From positions 1 to 64,000 of the forward strand of contig CBFIII010000004.1 of NCBI GenBank assembly GCA_965662645.1: 64,000 nt of DNA, written 5' to 3'. The first letter of the stretch is position 1. Each line of letters starts with the position of its first letter. Under the pieces are notes generated by a model. The model was not told the DNA's origin. It did no database searches and saw only the letters and a program-made list of their open reading frames with translations. The stretch is from UBA5342 sp965662645. GTDB taxonomy: Bacteria > Bacteroidota > Bacteroidia > Bacteroidales > UBA5342. The position numbers were made by a program, and so were the translations under genes. Below, one piece after another: positions 26,715 through 34,059 of the stretch.

Positions 26715-27207
26715 AATCGTCTATTATTAGGTTGCCTTTAAAGTCCATAAAATCCGTAGTAAATGATAAGTCATCATTTTGTTTACATTCTGATATTTTA
26801 TTTGAAAGCCATCTTAAAAAATAATTCTCTTTTTCTAATTGTTTGTCGTCTTGTAATGCTCTAACATCTTTTTTTCCTCCTCCTCCTAAAATGATAAGTT
26901 CGGTACCATATCTTATACAGTAAAGTCTTAGTTTTTTACTTGGTGAGTCGTATAGTGCACAGACGCCGTCTCCAGGTACTCCTTCTTTAGTTTTGAAATA
27001 ACTCTCTCTTGCACCTGTATCATTTCCAATAATTGTTAAACGTGCAAAAATGTTTTTTAGTTCACTTAAATATAAAGTTTTATTTTCATTAATGAAAGTG
27101 TCAAATACAGAATGTGTAAATTTCCCTTCTTCATCTTCGATAAGTACAGTGTAAACTGAGGCTTTGTCTCCACTAAATTTAGATATCTTTACTAATTTAT
27201 ATTTCAT
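26704..27207 (-). CDS. RelE/HigB-like toxin (phage Gp49-like)
   Basis: A 167-aa candidate mRNA-interferase toxin. Recognisable core: YFKTKEGVPGDGVCALYDSPSKKLRLYCIRYG, then ELIILGGGGKKDVRALQDDKQL, resembling the Gp49/HigB branch of RelE-fold toxins. The N-terminal 60 residues (KFSGDKASVYTVLIEDEEG) are an extension compared with minimal HigB. First gene of a three-gene overlapping operon in the order toxin, antitoxin, chaperone. It has a -7 box (TACATTTG, 27232-27225) close to the ATG and the promoter of repeat B further upstream. Activity is inferred from family and context. Confidence 0.7.
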   Translation of the reverse strand: MKYKLVKISKFSGDKASVYTVLIEDEEGKFTHSVFDTFINENKTLYLSELKNIFARLTIIGNDTGARESYFKTKEGVPGDGVCALYDSPSKKLRLYCIRYGTELIILGGGGKKDVRALQDDKQLEKENYFLRWLSNKISECKQNDDLSFTTDFMDFKGNLIIDDYED

Positions 27208-27224
27208 CTTTATTTATGGGATTG

Positions 27225-27232
27225 CAAATGTA
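27225..27232 (-). promoter_or_regulatory. -7 box near toxin start
   Basis: TACATTTG on the minus strand, ending 17 nt before the ATG. No TTG at the proper distance upstream, so it may be regulated or minor. Confidence 0.35.
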
Positions 27233-27287
27233 ATATATTTTACTTAAAAGTGAAGAATTTTGTTCTTTTTAATGAATGTCAGCGATT

Positions 27288-27530
27288 GCGTATATATCTT
27301 ATTTTTCAGGAGGGGGCTTTTATTGTGTTTATTGAAGAAATAGACAAGAAAGCTCTCATCATTGCTGAGTATTTTTGATAAATACGTCTTCGTGAATCAT
27401 TTCATTGCCAAAGGTATAAATAAAACAGAATAATGCAAGATGTTAAATACGATTATATTAGTGGGGGAGAGGTTTGTCGGTTTTTATCGTTCAAGAAGGA
27501 TGATATCTTGTATTTATGATGTCCTTGTCT
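27288..27530 (-). repeat. ~240-bp promoter-bearing direct repeat, copy B
   Basis: Second copy of the repeat at 24632-24866, same orientation, ending 80 nt before the toxin start. It contains an extra 9 nt relative to copy A. This insertion keeps the frame of a tiny reading frame that begins AATGATGAG. Confidence 0.9.
27409..27438 (-). promoter_or_regulatory. Promoter inside repeat B
   Basis: TTG (27438-27436), 19 nt, TACCTTTG (27416-27409) on the minus strand. It reads into the toxin-antitoxin-chaperone operon with a leader of about 200 nt. Confidence 0.7.
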
Positions 27531-27611
27531 GTTTGACTTACACTTTGACTAAGGGTGATCTGCTGCAAAAATAACGTTTCAATGTGATAAAAAACGTTTC
27601 GGGGGATAAAC

Positions 27612-27647
27612 AAAAAACCCTTTCAAACAGGCTGTTTGAAAGGGTTT
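27612..27647 (-). terminator. Terminator of tRNA-Gln
   Basis: Nearly perfect 16-bp inverted repeat (AAACCCTTTCAAACAG and complement) followed on the minus strand by a T-run. It lies 28 nt downstream of the tRNA 3' end. Confidence 0.85.
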
Positions 27648-27674
27648 GTGTCGAAAATGAACTTGTTTTCTTTG

Positions 27675-27745
27675 TTGTCCCACAAGGACTCGAACCTAGA
27701 CTGACGGTACCAGAAACCGGAGTGCTACCATTACACCATAGGACA
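27675..27745 (-). tRNA. tRNA-Gln (CTG anticodon)
   Basis: 71-nt cloverleaf by eye. Acceptor TGTCCTA/TGGGACA, D stem GTGT/GCAC, anticodon loop TTCTGGT with anticodon CTG (reads CAG), T loop TTCGAGT. CCA is not encoded. Two mismatches are visible, at the first anticodon-stem pair and in the T stem. It is followed by a strong terminator. Confidence 0.92.
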
Positions 27746-27914
27746 ATACGATTACTATTTCTTGTAATGCGAGCGCAAAAATAAAACAATGTTTAATCAT
27801 AGCCAAATGAATTAGGGCTAAAGGTTTAATTTTTTTTGTTGATATTAGGCGTTAACCATGATTTTTTATTCTTCATTACTGGTTGGTTTATTTCTGAAAA
27901 AACAGATGCTATTC

Positions 27915-28406
27915 TTAATAGTAAGCTTTGTGGTTGGTTAATGATTCAAAGGTCTCTTTGTAATCGTATTGAAGATCTTCATGTACTTTTAACATACATT
28001 TTTTAATCATTTTTACTTGTGTTCTGTACATATTGCCAAGTACTATGTTTTGGTTTATGGCCATTTTAAACTGTCCTAATTCTTGACAGAAATGCATTAA
28101 TAATTCGATCTCTGTTTGTGTTTTTTTAGAATATCTAATGTATTTTTTGACCTCTTTGAGTATGCGTCGTGAGCTTTTCTTAATAAGGTAGGATGATGAG
28201 CGATTTATACCATTAAATTCTGTTGTAATATCGTCTTTTATGGTTTCAATATAATGTGCTTCATCATCTGCTTCAAAAAGGAGGTAGCTCAATAACTCTT
28301 TATTTTCTTTTTTAAACTTAGCCAATTTAAGACAAAGCTCTATAAGCTCAATTTTTTCTAAATGTTTTATCTCATTCTTAAGTTGAGTTACGGTTGAGGT
28401 ATTCAT
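27915..28406 (-). CDS. Conserved hypothetical helical protein
   Basis: A 163-aa cytoplasmic protein from the ATG at 28404-28406; 12 extra residues are possible if an upstream ATG is used. It is almost entirely alpha-helical with many Lys/Glu (LKNEIKHLEKIELIELCLKLAKFKKENKELLSYLL). No signal peptide, transmembrane helix or catalytic motif. The family is not recognised with certainty, though I believe similar proteins occur in other Bacteroidota. It sits between tRNA-Gln and the divergent ThrE-like gene. Confidence 0.6.
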   Translation of the reverse strand: MNTSTVTQLKNEIKHLEKIELIELCLKLAKFKKENKELLSYLLFEADDEAHYIETIKDDITTEFNGINRSSSYLIKKSSRRILKEVKKYIRYSKKTQTEIELLMHFCQELGQFKMAINQNIVLGNMYRTQVKMIKKCMLKVHEDLQYDYKETFESLTNHKAYY

Positions 28407-28756
28407 GTCTGTGATTTTATCCTTTTTTTTATGACGAAACAAAACTAATGAATTAGACGGTATAAAAATACACTTTTGTAAATATTGATCGGAGTGTTGG
28501 GTTTTCTTTCTGTTTCAGATGAGCATCCTAGTTTCGTAGCTTTTTTCTGAAGCCGTTTTTTTTGTTTTGTGTTAGAAAGTGGTGAAGGAGGAGGCTTTTG
28601 GTGTGTCGAATTTGTTTTTTTTGTACTGTACCACACCTATTTGTGAAAGTGTGCTAATGAAGTATAAAATAACTTTAAATTATGAAGTGATATTGCTTTT
28701 TTTTAGATGGAAAAGACGTTATTTGTAGCTTTTAAATTAGATCATTCGTTGTTTTA
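28407..28756. other. Intergenic, nothing recognised
   Basis: AT-rich spacer between divergent genes. A 63-codon minus frame here (28445-28636) is Lys/Pro/Ser-rich without family features and is treated as chance. Confidence 0.45.
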
Positions 28757-29965
28757 ATGAATATTCCCGAAGAATACCGTTTTATTGTCCAGTTAGGAAG
28801 AGCCTTACATAAGTATGGTGTGCCTTCTTACCGTATTCAAGAATTCCTTAGTCAGGTAGCCAAGAAGCAGAAGATTAATGGTGATTTTATGGATTTGCCC
28901 ACATGGGTCAATTATGTGTTTTATGAAGACGATGATCAGCAGACTTATAGCTATGTGCGTAATACGGATCCTGGCGAGATTAACTTGGGGGCTTTTTCAC
29001 GTTCGGTAGATATTACGGAACAGTTCTTAGCTAAAGAAATGACAGTTTCCGAAGCCCGAAGAGCGTTGAAGGATCTCGAAAATCAGCCATCTACTTATCC
29101 ATTATGGATGCAAATTCTAACCTATGGTGTTAGTGCAGCATCTTTTGTAATGATGATACGTTCTTCTTGGTTGTCTATCCTTGTTTCTTTTTTTGTGGGT
29201 ATTATCGTTGGTCTTTGTGCTACATTGGCTCTGCGTTCTGCTTATTTAAATTCTGCATTAGAATCTATTGTTGCATTTATTGCCACTATTTTAACAGGCG
29301 TTTTTTATTATTTCTTCCCGCAAATCAATTTAACGCTTAATATCATTGCTGCCATTATTGTTTTTGTTCCTGGACTTTACTTAACTACTGCTATCGAGGA
29401 GATAACATCCAAAAGTTTAGTGTCGGGTACGGCAAAACTTTTCGATGCTATGATCTCTTTGTTTAAGCAATTCTTTGGCGTATTGTTAGGTTTGGCTATC
29501 TTTCTTAACTTTGTGGAAATGCCACCTATGCGTGATCCCGAAATTTTACCATTATGGACTTCTTGGGCAGCAGTTCCTCTTTTCTCTCTGAGTCTGATGC
29601 CTGTTTTTAATGTGCGTCCTCGTGATATCTGGGGTGGAGTGCTTGTTGGTTTTATTGGTTTTATTGTAATGGTAAGTTTACAGTCAACGGGTTTAATGAT
29701 GAGTACTTTTTTTGGAGCTATTTCTATTGTAATTGTTTCTAAGCTGCTGAGCAAATATACGTTAGCTCCTCGCAATGTATTCTCAACCTTAGGAATTATC
29801 TTGTTGGTTCCAGGAAGTAAAGCTTTTATTGGTCTTACTAGTGCTTTTGAAGTGAATACTACGTCAGATAGTGCTTCCCTTGTTGGCGAACAGGTAGTTT
29901 ACGTTCTCATGGGTATTATTGGTGGTCTTATTTTTTCAGGTGTGTTCAAGAAGACCAAAGGTTAG
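28757..29965 (+). CDS. ThrE-family threonine/serine exporter-like protein
   Basis: A 402-aa inner-membrane protein. The N-terminal cytosolic domain (about 1-115; GRALHKYGVPSYRIQEFLS, DLPTWVNYVF) is the DUF1212/ThrE domain. It is followed by about ten hydrophobic helices, comprising a first half (about 118-255) and a second ThrE_2-like half (about 265-400). In Corynebacterium ThrE exports threonine and serine by proton antiport. Here both halves are fused in one chain, whereas many bacteria encode them as two proteins. Stand-alone gene; substrate inferred from family only. Confidence 0.8.
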   Translation: MNIPEEYRFIVQLGRALHKYGVPSYRIQEFLSQVAKKQKINGDFMDLPTWVNYVFYEDDDQQTYSYVRNTDPGEINLGAFSRSVDITEQFLAKEMTVSEARRALKDLENQPSTYPLWMQILTYGVSAASFVMMIRSSWLSILVSFFVGIIVGLCATLALRSAYLNSALESIVAFIATILTGVFYYFFPQINLTLNIIAAIIVFVPGLYLTTAIEEITSKSLVSGTAKLFDAMISLFKQFFGVLLGLAIFLNFVEMPPMRDPEILPLWTSWAAVPLFSLSLMPVFNVRPRDIWGGVLVGFIGFIVMVSLQSTGLMMSTFFGAISIVIVSKLLSKYTLAPRNVFSTLGIILLVPGSKAFIGLTSAFEVNTTSDSASLVGEQVVYVLMGIIGGLIFSGVFKKTKG

Positions 29966-30093
29966 TCTTTTTATATTGTTTTTTATAAATAGACGATATG
30001 TTTCTGAAAATTAGAATCTCAACAGAGGTCATATATATTGACTGGTGTCAAACGCTTGTATCAAGATTTTAGACTGTATCTTTGTCGCTTAAA

Positions 30094-30189
30094 TCCTACA
30101 TTGTGGGGTTTATTCCCCGCAGCTTGCTGCGAATAAAAAAAGTGTTTCGAATTGATACACCGCGTCTGCTTGCAGCGGGGTAGTTTATT
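30094..30189 (+). repeat. Dispersed ~95-bp repeat, copy i
   Basis: Begins TCCTACATTGTGGGG and ends GCAGCGGGGTAGTTTATT. Contains CCCCGCAGCTTGCTGCG and a second arm TGCTTGCAGCGGGG able to form a GC-rich hairpin around an AT-rich insert (TTTCGAATTGATAC). Homologous copies at 47784-47877 and 59226-59322. It lies just before ttcA. Confidence 0.85.
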
Positions 30190-30209
30190 AAGGTAAATAT
30201 TTCATAAAA

Positions 30210-30962
30210 ATGACGCAAGAGTTAAAAGACAAAAAACTAACCTTAAAAGTAGAACGCAGATTTAAAAAGGCGGTAGATACTTATGGCCTTATACCGCGTG
30301 GTAGTACTGTGGTGGCCGCGGTGTCGGGTGGTAAAGATTCCCTGTGTTTGCTCGAGCTGCTTACGAGAGATGGTTTTCGTAAAGGTTATAATATTAAAGT
30401 TATAGCCGTACATGTTATTATGGAAAATGTGCCTTATTTTGCTGATATAGAATTTCTTAAATCTTTTTGTACCGAGCGCGATGTTAAACTGGAAATAAGG
30501 CGAACAAGTTTTGATGTTAAGTATGATACCAAGAAATCGCCATGTTATGTTTGTTCTAGGCAACGACGAAAAGCATTGTATGATGTGGCGATAGAGAACG
30601 ATTGTAATATCATTGCATTAGGTCATCACCAAGATGATATGATTGAAACGTTGATGATGAATATGGCTTTTCAGGGTTCTATTTGTAGTATGCCGCCTAT
30701 ATTGAAAATGGCTAATTTTGATATGTCTTTGATACGGCCTTTGGCTTTTCTTAGCAATCAGCAGATGCTTGATTATGCGGCTATGCGTCAATTTCCTAAA
30801 ATGAAAAAGGAATGTCCTTATGAAGAGGTCTCTTCCCGCTCTACTATCAGAGGTATCATAAAACAATTGGAGGAGTATTCACCCGATGTACGTACTTCTA
30901 TGTTTGCAGCTATGACTAATATTCAGTCGGATTACTTGCCCCATGAATTAAATAAATCTTAG
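30210..30962 (+). CDS. ttcA: tRNA 2-thiocytidine-32 synthetase TtcA
   Basis: A 250-aa PP-loop ATPase. The PP-loop is VSGGKDS (about 40-46). The cluster/catalytic Cys pair is CYVCSRQRRKALYD (about 112-115), with a later Cys in KKECPYEE (about 211). HHQDDMIETLMMNMAFQG is the family ATP/tRNA-site segment. TtcA adenylates and thiolates C32 of certain tRNAs using a 4Fe-4S cluster. Monocistronic by position. Cytoplasmic. Distinguished from TilS by the Cys motif and from NcsA/TtuA by the short length. Confidence 0.9.
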   Translation: MTQELKDKKLTLKVERRFKKAVDTYGLIPRGSTVVAAVSGGKDSLCLLELLTRDGFRKGYNIKVIAVHVIMENVPYFADIEFLKSFCTERDVKLEIRRTSFDVKYDTKKSPCYVCSRQRRKALYDVAIENDCNIIALGHHQDDMIETLMMNMAFQGSICSMPPILKMANFDMSLIRPLAFLSNQQMLDYAAMRQFPKMKKECPYEEVSSRSTIRGIIKQLEEYSPDVRTSMFAAMTNIQSDYLPHELNKS

Positions 30963-31329
30963 ATTATTTTTTTTAACAGGAAGCTGTTTTCTTTAAACTA
31001 TTCAGTGATGGTTTTAGCTCCAATGCCATTATTTTAGTCGCAGTTTTTGTGTGCGATAGTTGTGTTTATTGATCAGATTATTATTTAGTTATTCTTTATA
31101 GTCGCAATTCCTAAATTGTCCCAATCTGCTGGTTTTGTTTCTTCCATCTTTCAAAAATGTGAGGAAAATTAAATCAGTATCATATCTGTGGTACTTTCAA
31201 TAAAGACGACCTATAAAACCCTCCAAAAATTCATTGTTTTTATAATAGAATCATTTTTTATCAACATTCTAATGGTGCAGAGATATTATGCTGTATTTTC
31301 GCAATTCATTAAAAAAAATAATTAATAAT
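30963..31329. other. Intergenic, weak hairpin only
   Basis: Contains AACAGGAAGCTGTT (30975-30988), a 5-bp stem that might act as a weak terminator on either strand. No gene or consensus promoter found before the dehydratase-like gene. Confidence 0.4.
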
Positions 31330-32607
31330 ATGGCAGATTACACTAAAATGTGGGAAGGTCTTAAGTTAGATGTTGCTTCTCATAATGCGGTTTTAGGGTT
31401 AGTAGGAAGCACATATCAAGATTTATTCCTTGCGCAGGAAAATCGTCCTAAAGCGATGGAATACTTTGATTTTGTGGTGAGTGAAATTCACGGTTTTCGT
31501 GTGAAAGAACTGATGGATGCGAAAGCAACGGGACGTAAGGTCGTTGGTGCTTATTGCGTTTTTGTACCCGAAGAAATCGTTTTGGCTTTAGATGCCATTT
31601 TCGTTGGTCTTTGTGCTGGTGCCGAAATGGGATTTGACTTAGCCGAGGAGTATATTCCTCGTAACACTTGTGCGTTGATCAAGTCTTCTTTTGGTTTTAA
31701 GTTGGCTAAGGTGTGTCCTTACATAGAGGCTACCGATATGGTTGTGGGTGAAAATACTTGTGATGGTAAAAAGAAGGCTTATGAAGCGTTGAAGACGATT
31801 CAAGAGAACCTTTACGTGATGGATATTCCTCAGATGAAGTCAGAGGCTGGTCGTGCACTTTTAAAAGCAGAATTTTTAAAATTTACACTTGCTTTAGAAG
31901 AGTTGACTGGCAATAAGATGACTGTTGAGTTATTGAAAAAAGGTATCACTACGGTTAATAATAAACGTGCTGCTTTGTTACGTTTAGCGCAATTGCGTGC
32001 TGCTACGCCTGTGCCTGTTTCTGGTATGGATGTACTATTGGCTAATCAGATTGCTTTTTATGATGATCCTGAACGATTTACTGCTTCAGTGAATGCGCTT
32101 TGCGATGAGTTAGAATTGCGTATCAAAGAGGAGGTAGGTGTATTTCCTAAAGACACGCCACGTGTGATTATTAGCGGTTGCCCTATGTCTGTGCCTAACT
32201 GGAAAATGCCTCACGTTATAGAGACGTCTGGTGCTACTATTGTAGGCGAGGAGATGTGTACAGGTGAGCGTGGTGTTCAGAATATGACTTCACTAGAAGG
32301 TGATACTTTTGACGCTTTGTTAGATAATATTGTTGATCGCTATATGAAAATTGACTGTGCTATTTTTACGCCTAATCAAAGTCGTTTTGATCACGTCAAA
32401 GAAATGGTGAAAAAGTACAAGGCTGATGGGGTAATACATTACGGTTTGCAGTTTTGTCAACCTTATGCTCATGAAGCTATGACGATGGGAAATGCGCTTG
32501 AAGAGGCGGGTATTCCTGTCTTAAGTGTGGAAACGGACTACAGCATGGAGGATGTGGGACAGTTGAAGACGCGTGTTGAGGCTTTTGTAGAACGTATTCA
32601 GGACTAA
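31330..32607 (+). CDS. 2-hydroxyacyl-CoA dehydratase-like / double-cubane cluster protein
   Basis: A 425-aa protein from the ATG at 31330; a longer frame from 31288 lacks homology-like sequence. HgdB/FldC/BcrB superfamily with Fe-S cysteines C76, C95, C114, C129, C144 and more in ISGCPMS, EEMCTGERG, DCAIF and LQFCQPYAHE. Classical dehydratases need two different subunits (HgdA/HgdB). Only one is present here, directly followed by one activator ATPase. The same arrangement occurs in E. coli YjiM/YjiL and in double-cubane-cluster proteins, which use an [8Fe-9S] cluster for low-potential reductions. The natural substrate is unknown. Cytoplasmic and oxygen-sensitive by inference. Confidence 0.8.
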   Translation: MADYTKMWEGLKLDVASHNAVLGLVGSTYQDLFLAQENRPKAMEYFDFVVSEIHGFRVKELMDAKATGRKVVGAYCVFVPEEIVLALDAIFVGLCAGAEMGFDLAEEYIPRNTCALIKSSFGFKLAKVCPYIEATDMVVGENTCDGKKKAYEALKTIQENLYVMDIPQMKSEAGRALLKAEFLKFTLALEELTGNKMTVELLKKGITTVNNKRAALLRLAQLRAATPVPVSGMDVLLANQIAFYDDPERFTASVNALCDELELRIKEEVGVFPKDTPRVIISGCPMSVPNWKMPHVIETSGATIVGEEMCTGERGVQNMTSLEGDTFDALLDNIVDRYMKIDCAIFTPNQSRFDHVKEMVKKYKADGVIHYGLQFCQPYAHEAMTMGNALEEAGIPVLSVETDYSMEDVGQLKTRVEAFVERIQD

Positions 32608-32622
32608 TATTTACTAAAAAAA

Positions 32623-33366
32623 ATGATTAGTGCTGGTTTAGATATTGGTTCACGTACCATTAAATTGGTCTTGTGGGATGGTGAAAAGGTGCTTTTTTCA
32701 CAAGTGCGTGAGAACACTTTTAATACTTTAGAAGTATGTGCCGAAATGTTGGAAGGCAAGTCTTTTGATGTCATTACTTCTACGGGGTATGGTCGTCATT
32801 TATTTGCTGATAAATATGGGGCAAAGGTGGTGAGTGAAATTACGGCTTTTGCAGTGGGTATTAATGCTGTGAATCCTGCTGTGCGAACAGTTTTGGATAT
32901 CGGTGGACAAGATACTAAGGCAATAGCTATTGATGCAAGAGGTCAGCTGATGAAGTTTGAAATGAATGATAAGTGTGCTGCTGGTACTGGTCGTTTTTTT
33001 GAAATTATGGCTATGGCTTTGCGCTACGATCTCGATACTTTTGGTCGTGAGGCTTTGAATGCTGAGCAGGAGCAAAGTGTTAATTCTATGTGTACTGTTT
33101 TTGCCGAATCAGAAGTTGTTTCATTGTTGGCTCAAGGTGTTGATAGGGCTAAGATTGCTAAGGGGATTCATCTCTCGGTTATTAAACGTGCGAGCTCTTT
33201 GCTCAAACGTGTTGGCATTAAGTCTGAAGTGGCATTTGTAGGAGGTGTGGCCAAGAATCCGGCGATGGTTCCTTTTTTGGCAAATCATCTCAAGTTACCT
33301 GTTTATGTTCCTGAGGATCCTCAGATTATCGGAGCCTTAGGTTGTGCAGTTCATTGCTGGAAATAA
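32623..33366 (+). CDS. BadF/HgdC-type ATP-dependent activator
   Basis: A 247-aa actin-fold ATPase (ASKHA) of the HgdC/YjiL family. Phosphate-binding motifs are GLDIGSRTIKLVLWD (about 5-19) and LDIGGQDTKAI (about 93-103). C118 (NDKCAAGTG) and C157 (SMCTVFAESEV) from two subunits hold the shared [4Fe-4S] cluster. FVGGVAKN is the adenosine-site loop. It uses ATP hydrolysis to inject a very low-potential electron into the partner encoded 15 nt upstream. Ends with a strong terminator, so the two genes form a closed operon. Confidence 0.9.
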   Translation: MISAGLDIGSRTIKLVLWDGEKVLFSQVRENTFNTLEVCAEMLEGKSFDVITSTGYGRHLFADKYGAKVVSEITAFAVGINAVNPAVRTVLDIGGQDTKAIAIDARGQLMKFEMNDKCAAGTGRFFEIMAMALRYDLDTFGREALNAEQEQSVNSMCTVFAESEVVSLLAQGVDRAKIAKGIHLSVIKRASSLLKRVGIKSEVAFVGGVAKNPAMVPFLANHLKLPVYVPEDPQIIGALGCAVHCWK

Positions 33367-33387
33367 GACATTGTTTTGTGCTTTTTA

Positions 33388-33426
33388 ATAAAAGAGGGGG
33401 CTAATCAATAGTTCCCTCTTTTATTT
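33388..33426 (+). terminator. Rho-independent terminator
   Basis: Stem ATAAAAGAGGG/CCCTCTTTTAT (33388-33398, 33414-33424) followed by a T-run. Confidence 0.85.
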
Positions 33427-33702
33427 TTTATAAGTTTTCATGATCGTTTTTTTTGCTGATTTAGAAGTGTCTTGGCTGTGTTTTTCTTGTTATTCATTAC
33501 ACAGTTGATATTGTCGGAGGGGTGTTTTAATTCTGATTCTGGTGTTAAATTATATTATAAAAATCATTATTATGAATGAAAATGAATGCAATATATCCAA
33601 TTAATAGCTATAATGAATGAAAATCAACACAAACACTTGATAAGCTAAAAAAATAAACGTAAGTTTGTAGTGAAAATAATACATTAATGATATAGATCAC
33701 TT
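33427..33702. promoter_or_regulatory. hipBA upstream region with iterated motif
   Basis: ATGAATGAAAA occurs at about 33572 and 33613 and again across the hipB start (33706). Spacings are 41 and 93 nt. Such iterations could be HipB operators. No consensus promoter box was found. Confidence 0.35.
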
Positions 33703-34059
33703 ATGATGAATGAAAAACAATACATAAATTGGGTTGCAATGACTGATCAATCTATTGCTGAGAATATTGGTAAGTTTGTGCACCATCACCGTTTAGAGCA
33801 GAACATATCTCAAGATTATGTTTCTAAGCAGGCTGGTATTAGCCGTTCTACGCTTAGTCTTTTAGAGCGTGGGGGTAGGGTTACATTGAGTACTTTGATA
33901 CAAGTGTTGCGTGTGCTTGATTTGCTTTATGTGATGGATGTTTTTCAGGTGCATCAAACGATTAGTCCTATTGCTTATGCTAAAATGCAACAAAAAGAAC
34001 GTCTGCGGGCTTCTGGCATGGTTGCTGAGCCCAAAATCGAGGAGGATTTAGGATGGTAA
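33703..34059 (+). CDS. hipB: HipB-like Xre antitoxin
   Basis: A 118-aa DNA-binding antitoxin. HTH_3 domain at about residues 18-78 (IGKFVHHHRLEQNISQDYVS, KQAGISRSTLSLLERGG, TLSTLIQVLRVLDLL). The basic/acidic C-terminal tail ends EPKIEEDLGW; a terminal Trp is typical of HipB-like tails that contact HipA. Two ATGs in tandem (33703, 33706). It overlaps hipA by 7 nt and is expected to repress the operon together with HipA. Confidence 0.88.
   Translation: MMNEKQYINWVAMTDQSIAENIGKFVHHHRLEQNISQDYVSKQAGISRSTLSLLERGGRVTLSTLIQVLRVLDLLYVMDVFQVHQTISPIAYAKMQQKERLRASGMVAEPKIEEDLGW

Noticed and set aside
23659..27530. A true integron
   Set aside because: No integrase gene in the window, and the 105-bp repeat does not end in a proper GTTRRRY/RYYYAAC pair. 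Only an attC-like comparison is kept.
24632..27530. Composite transposon flanked by insertion sequences
   Set aside because: The ~240-bp repeats have no transposase, no terminal inverted repeats and no visible target duplication.
28445..28636. 63-codon minus-strand ORF before the ThrE-like gene
   Set aside because: Low-complexity Lys/Pro/Ser content, no promoter, no family resemblance.
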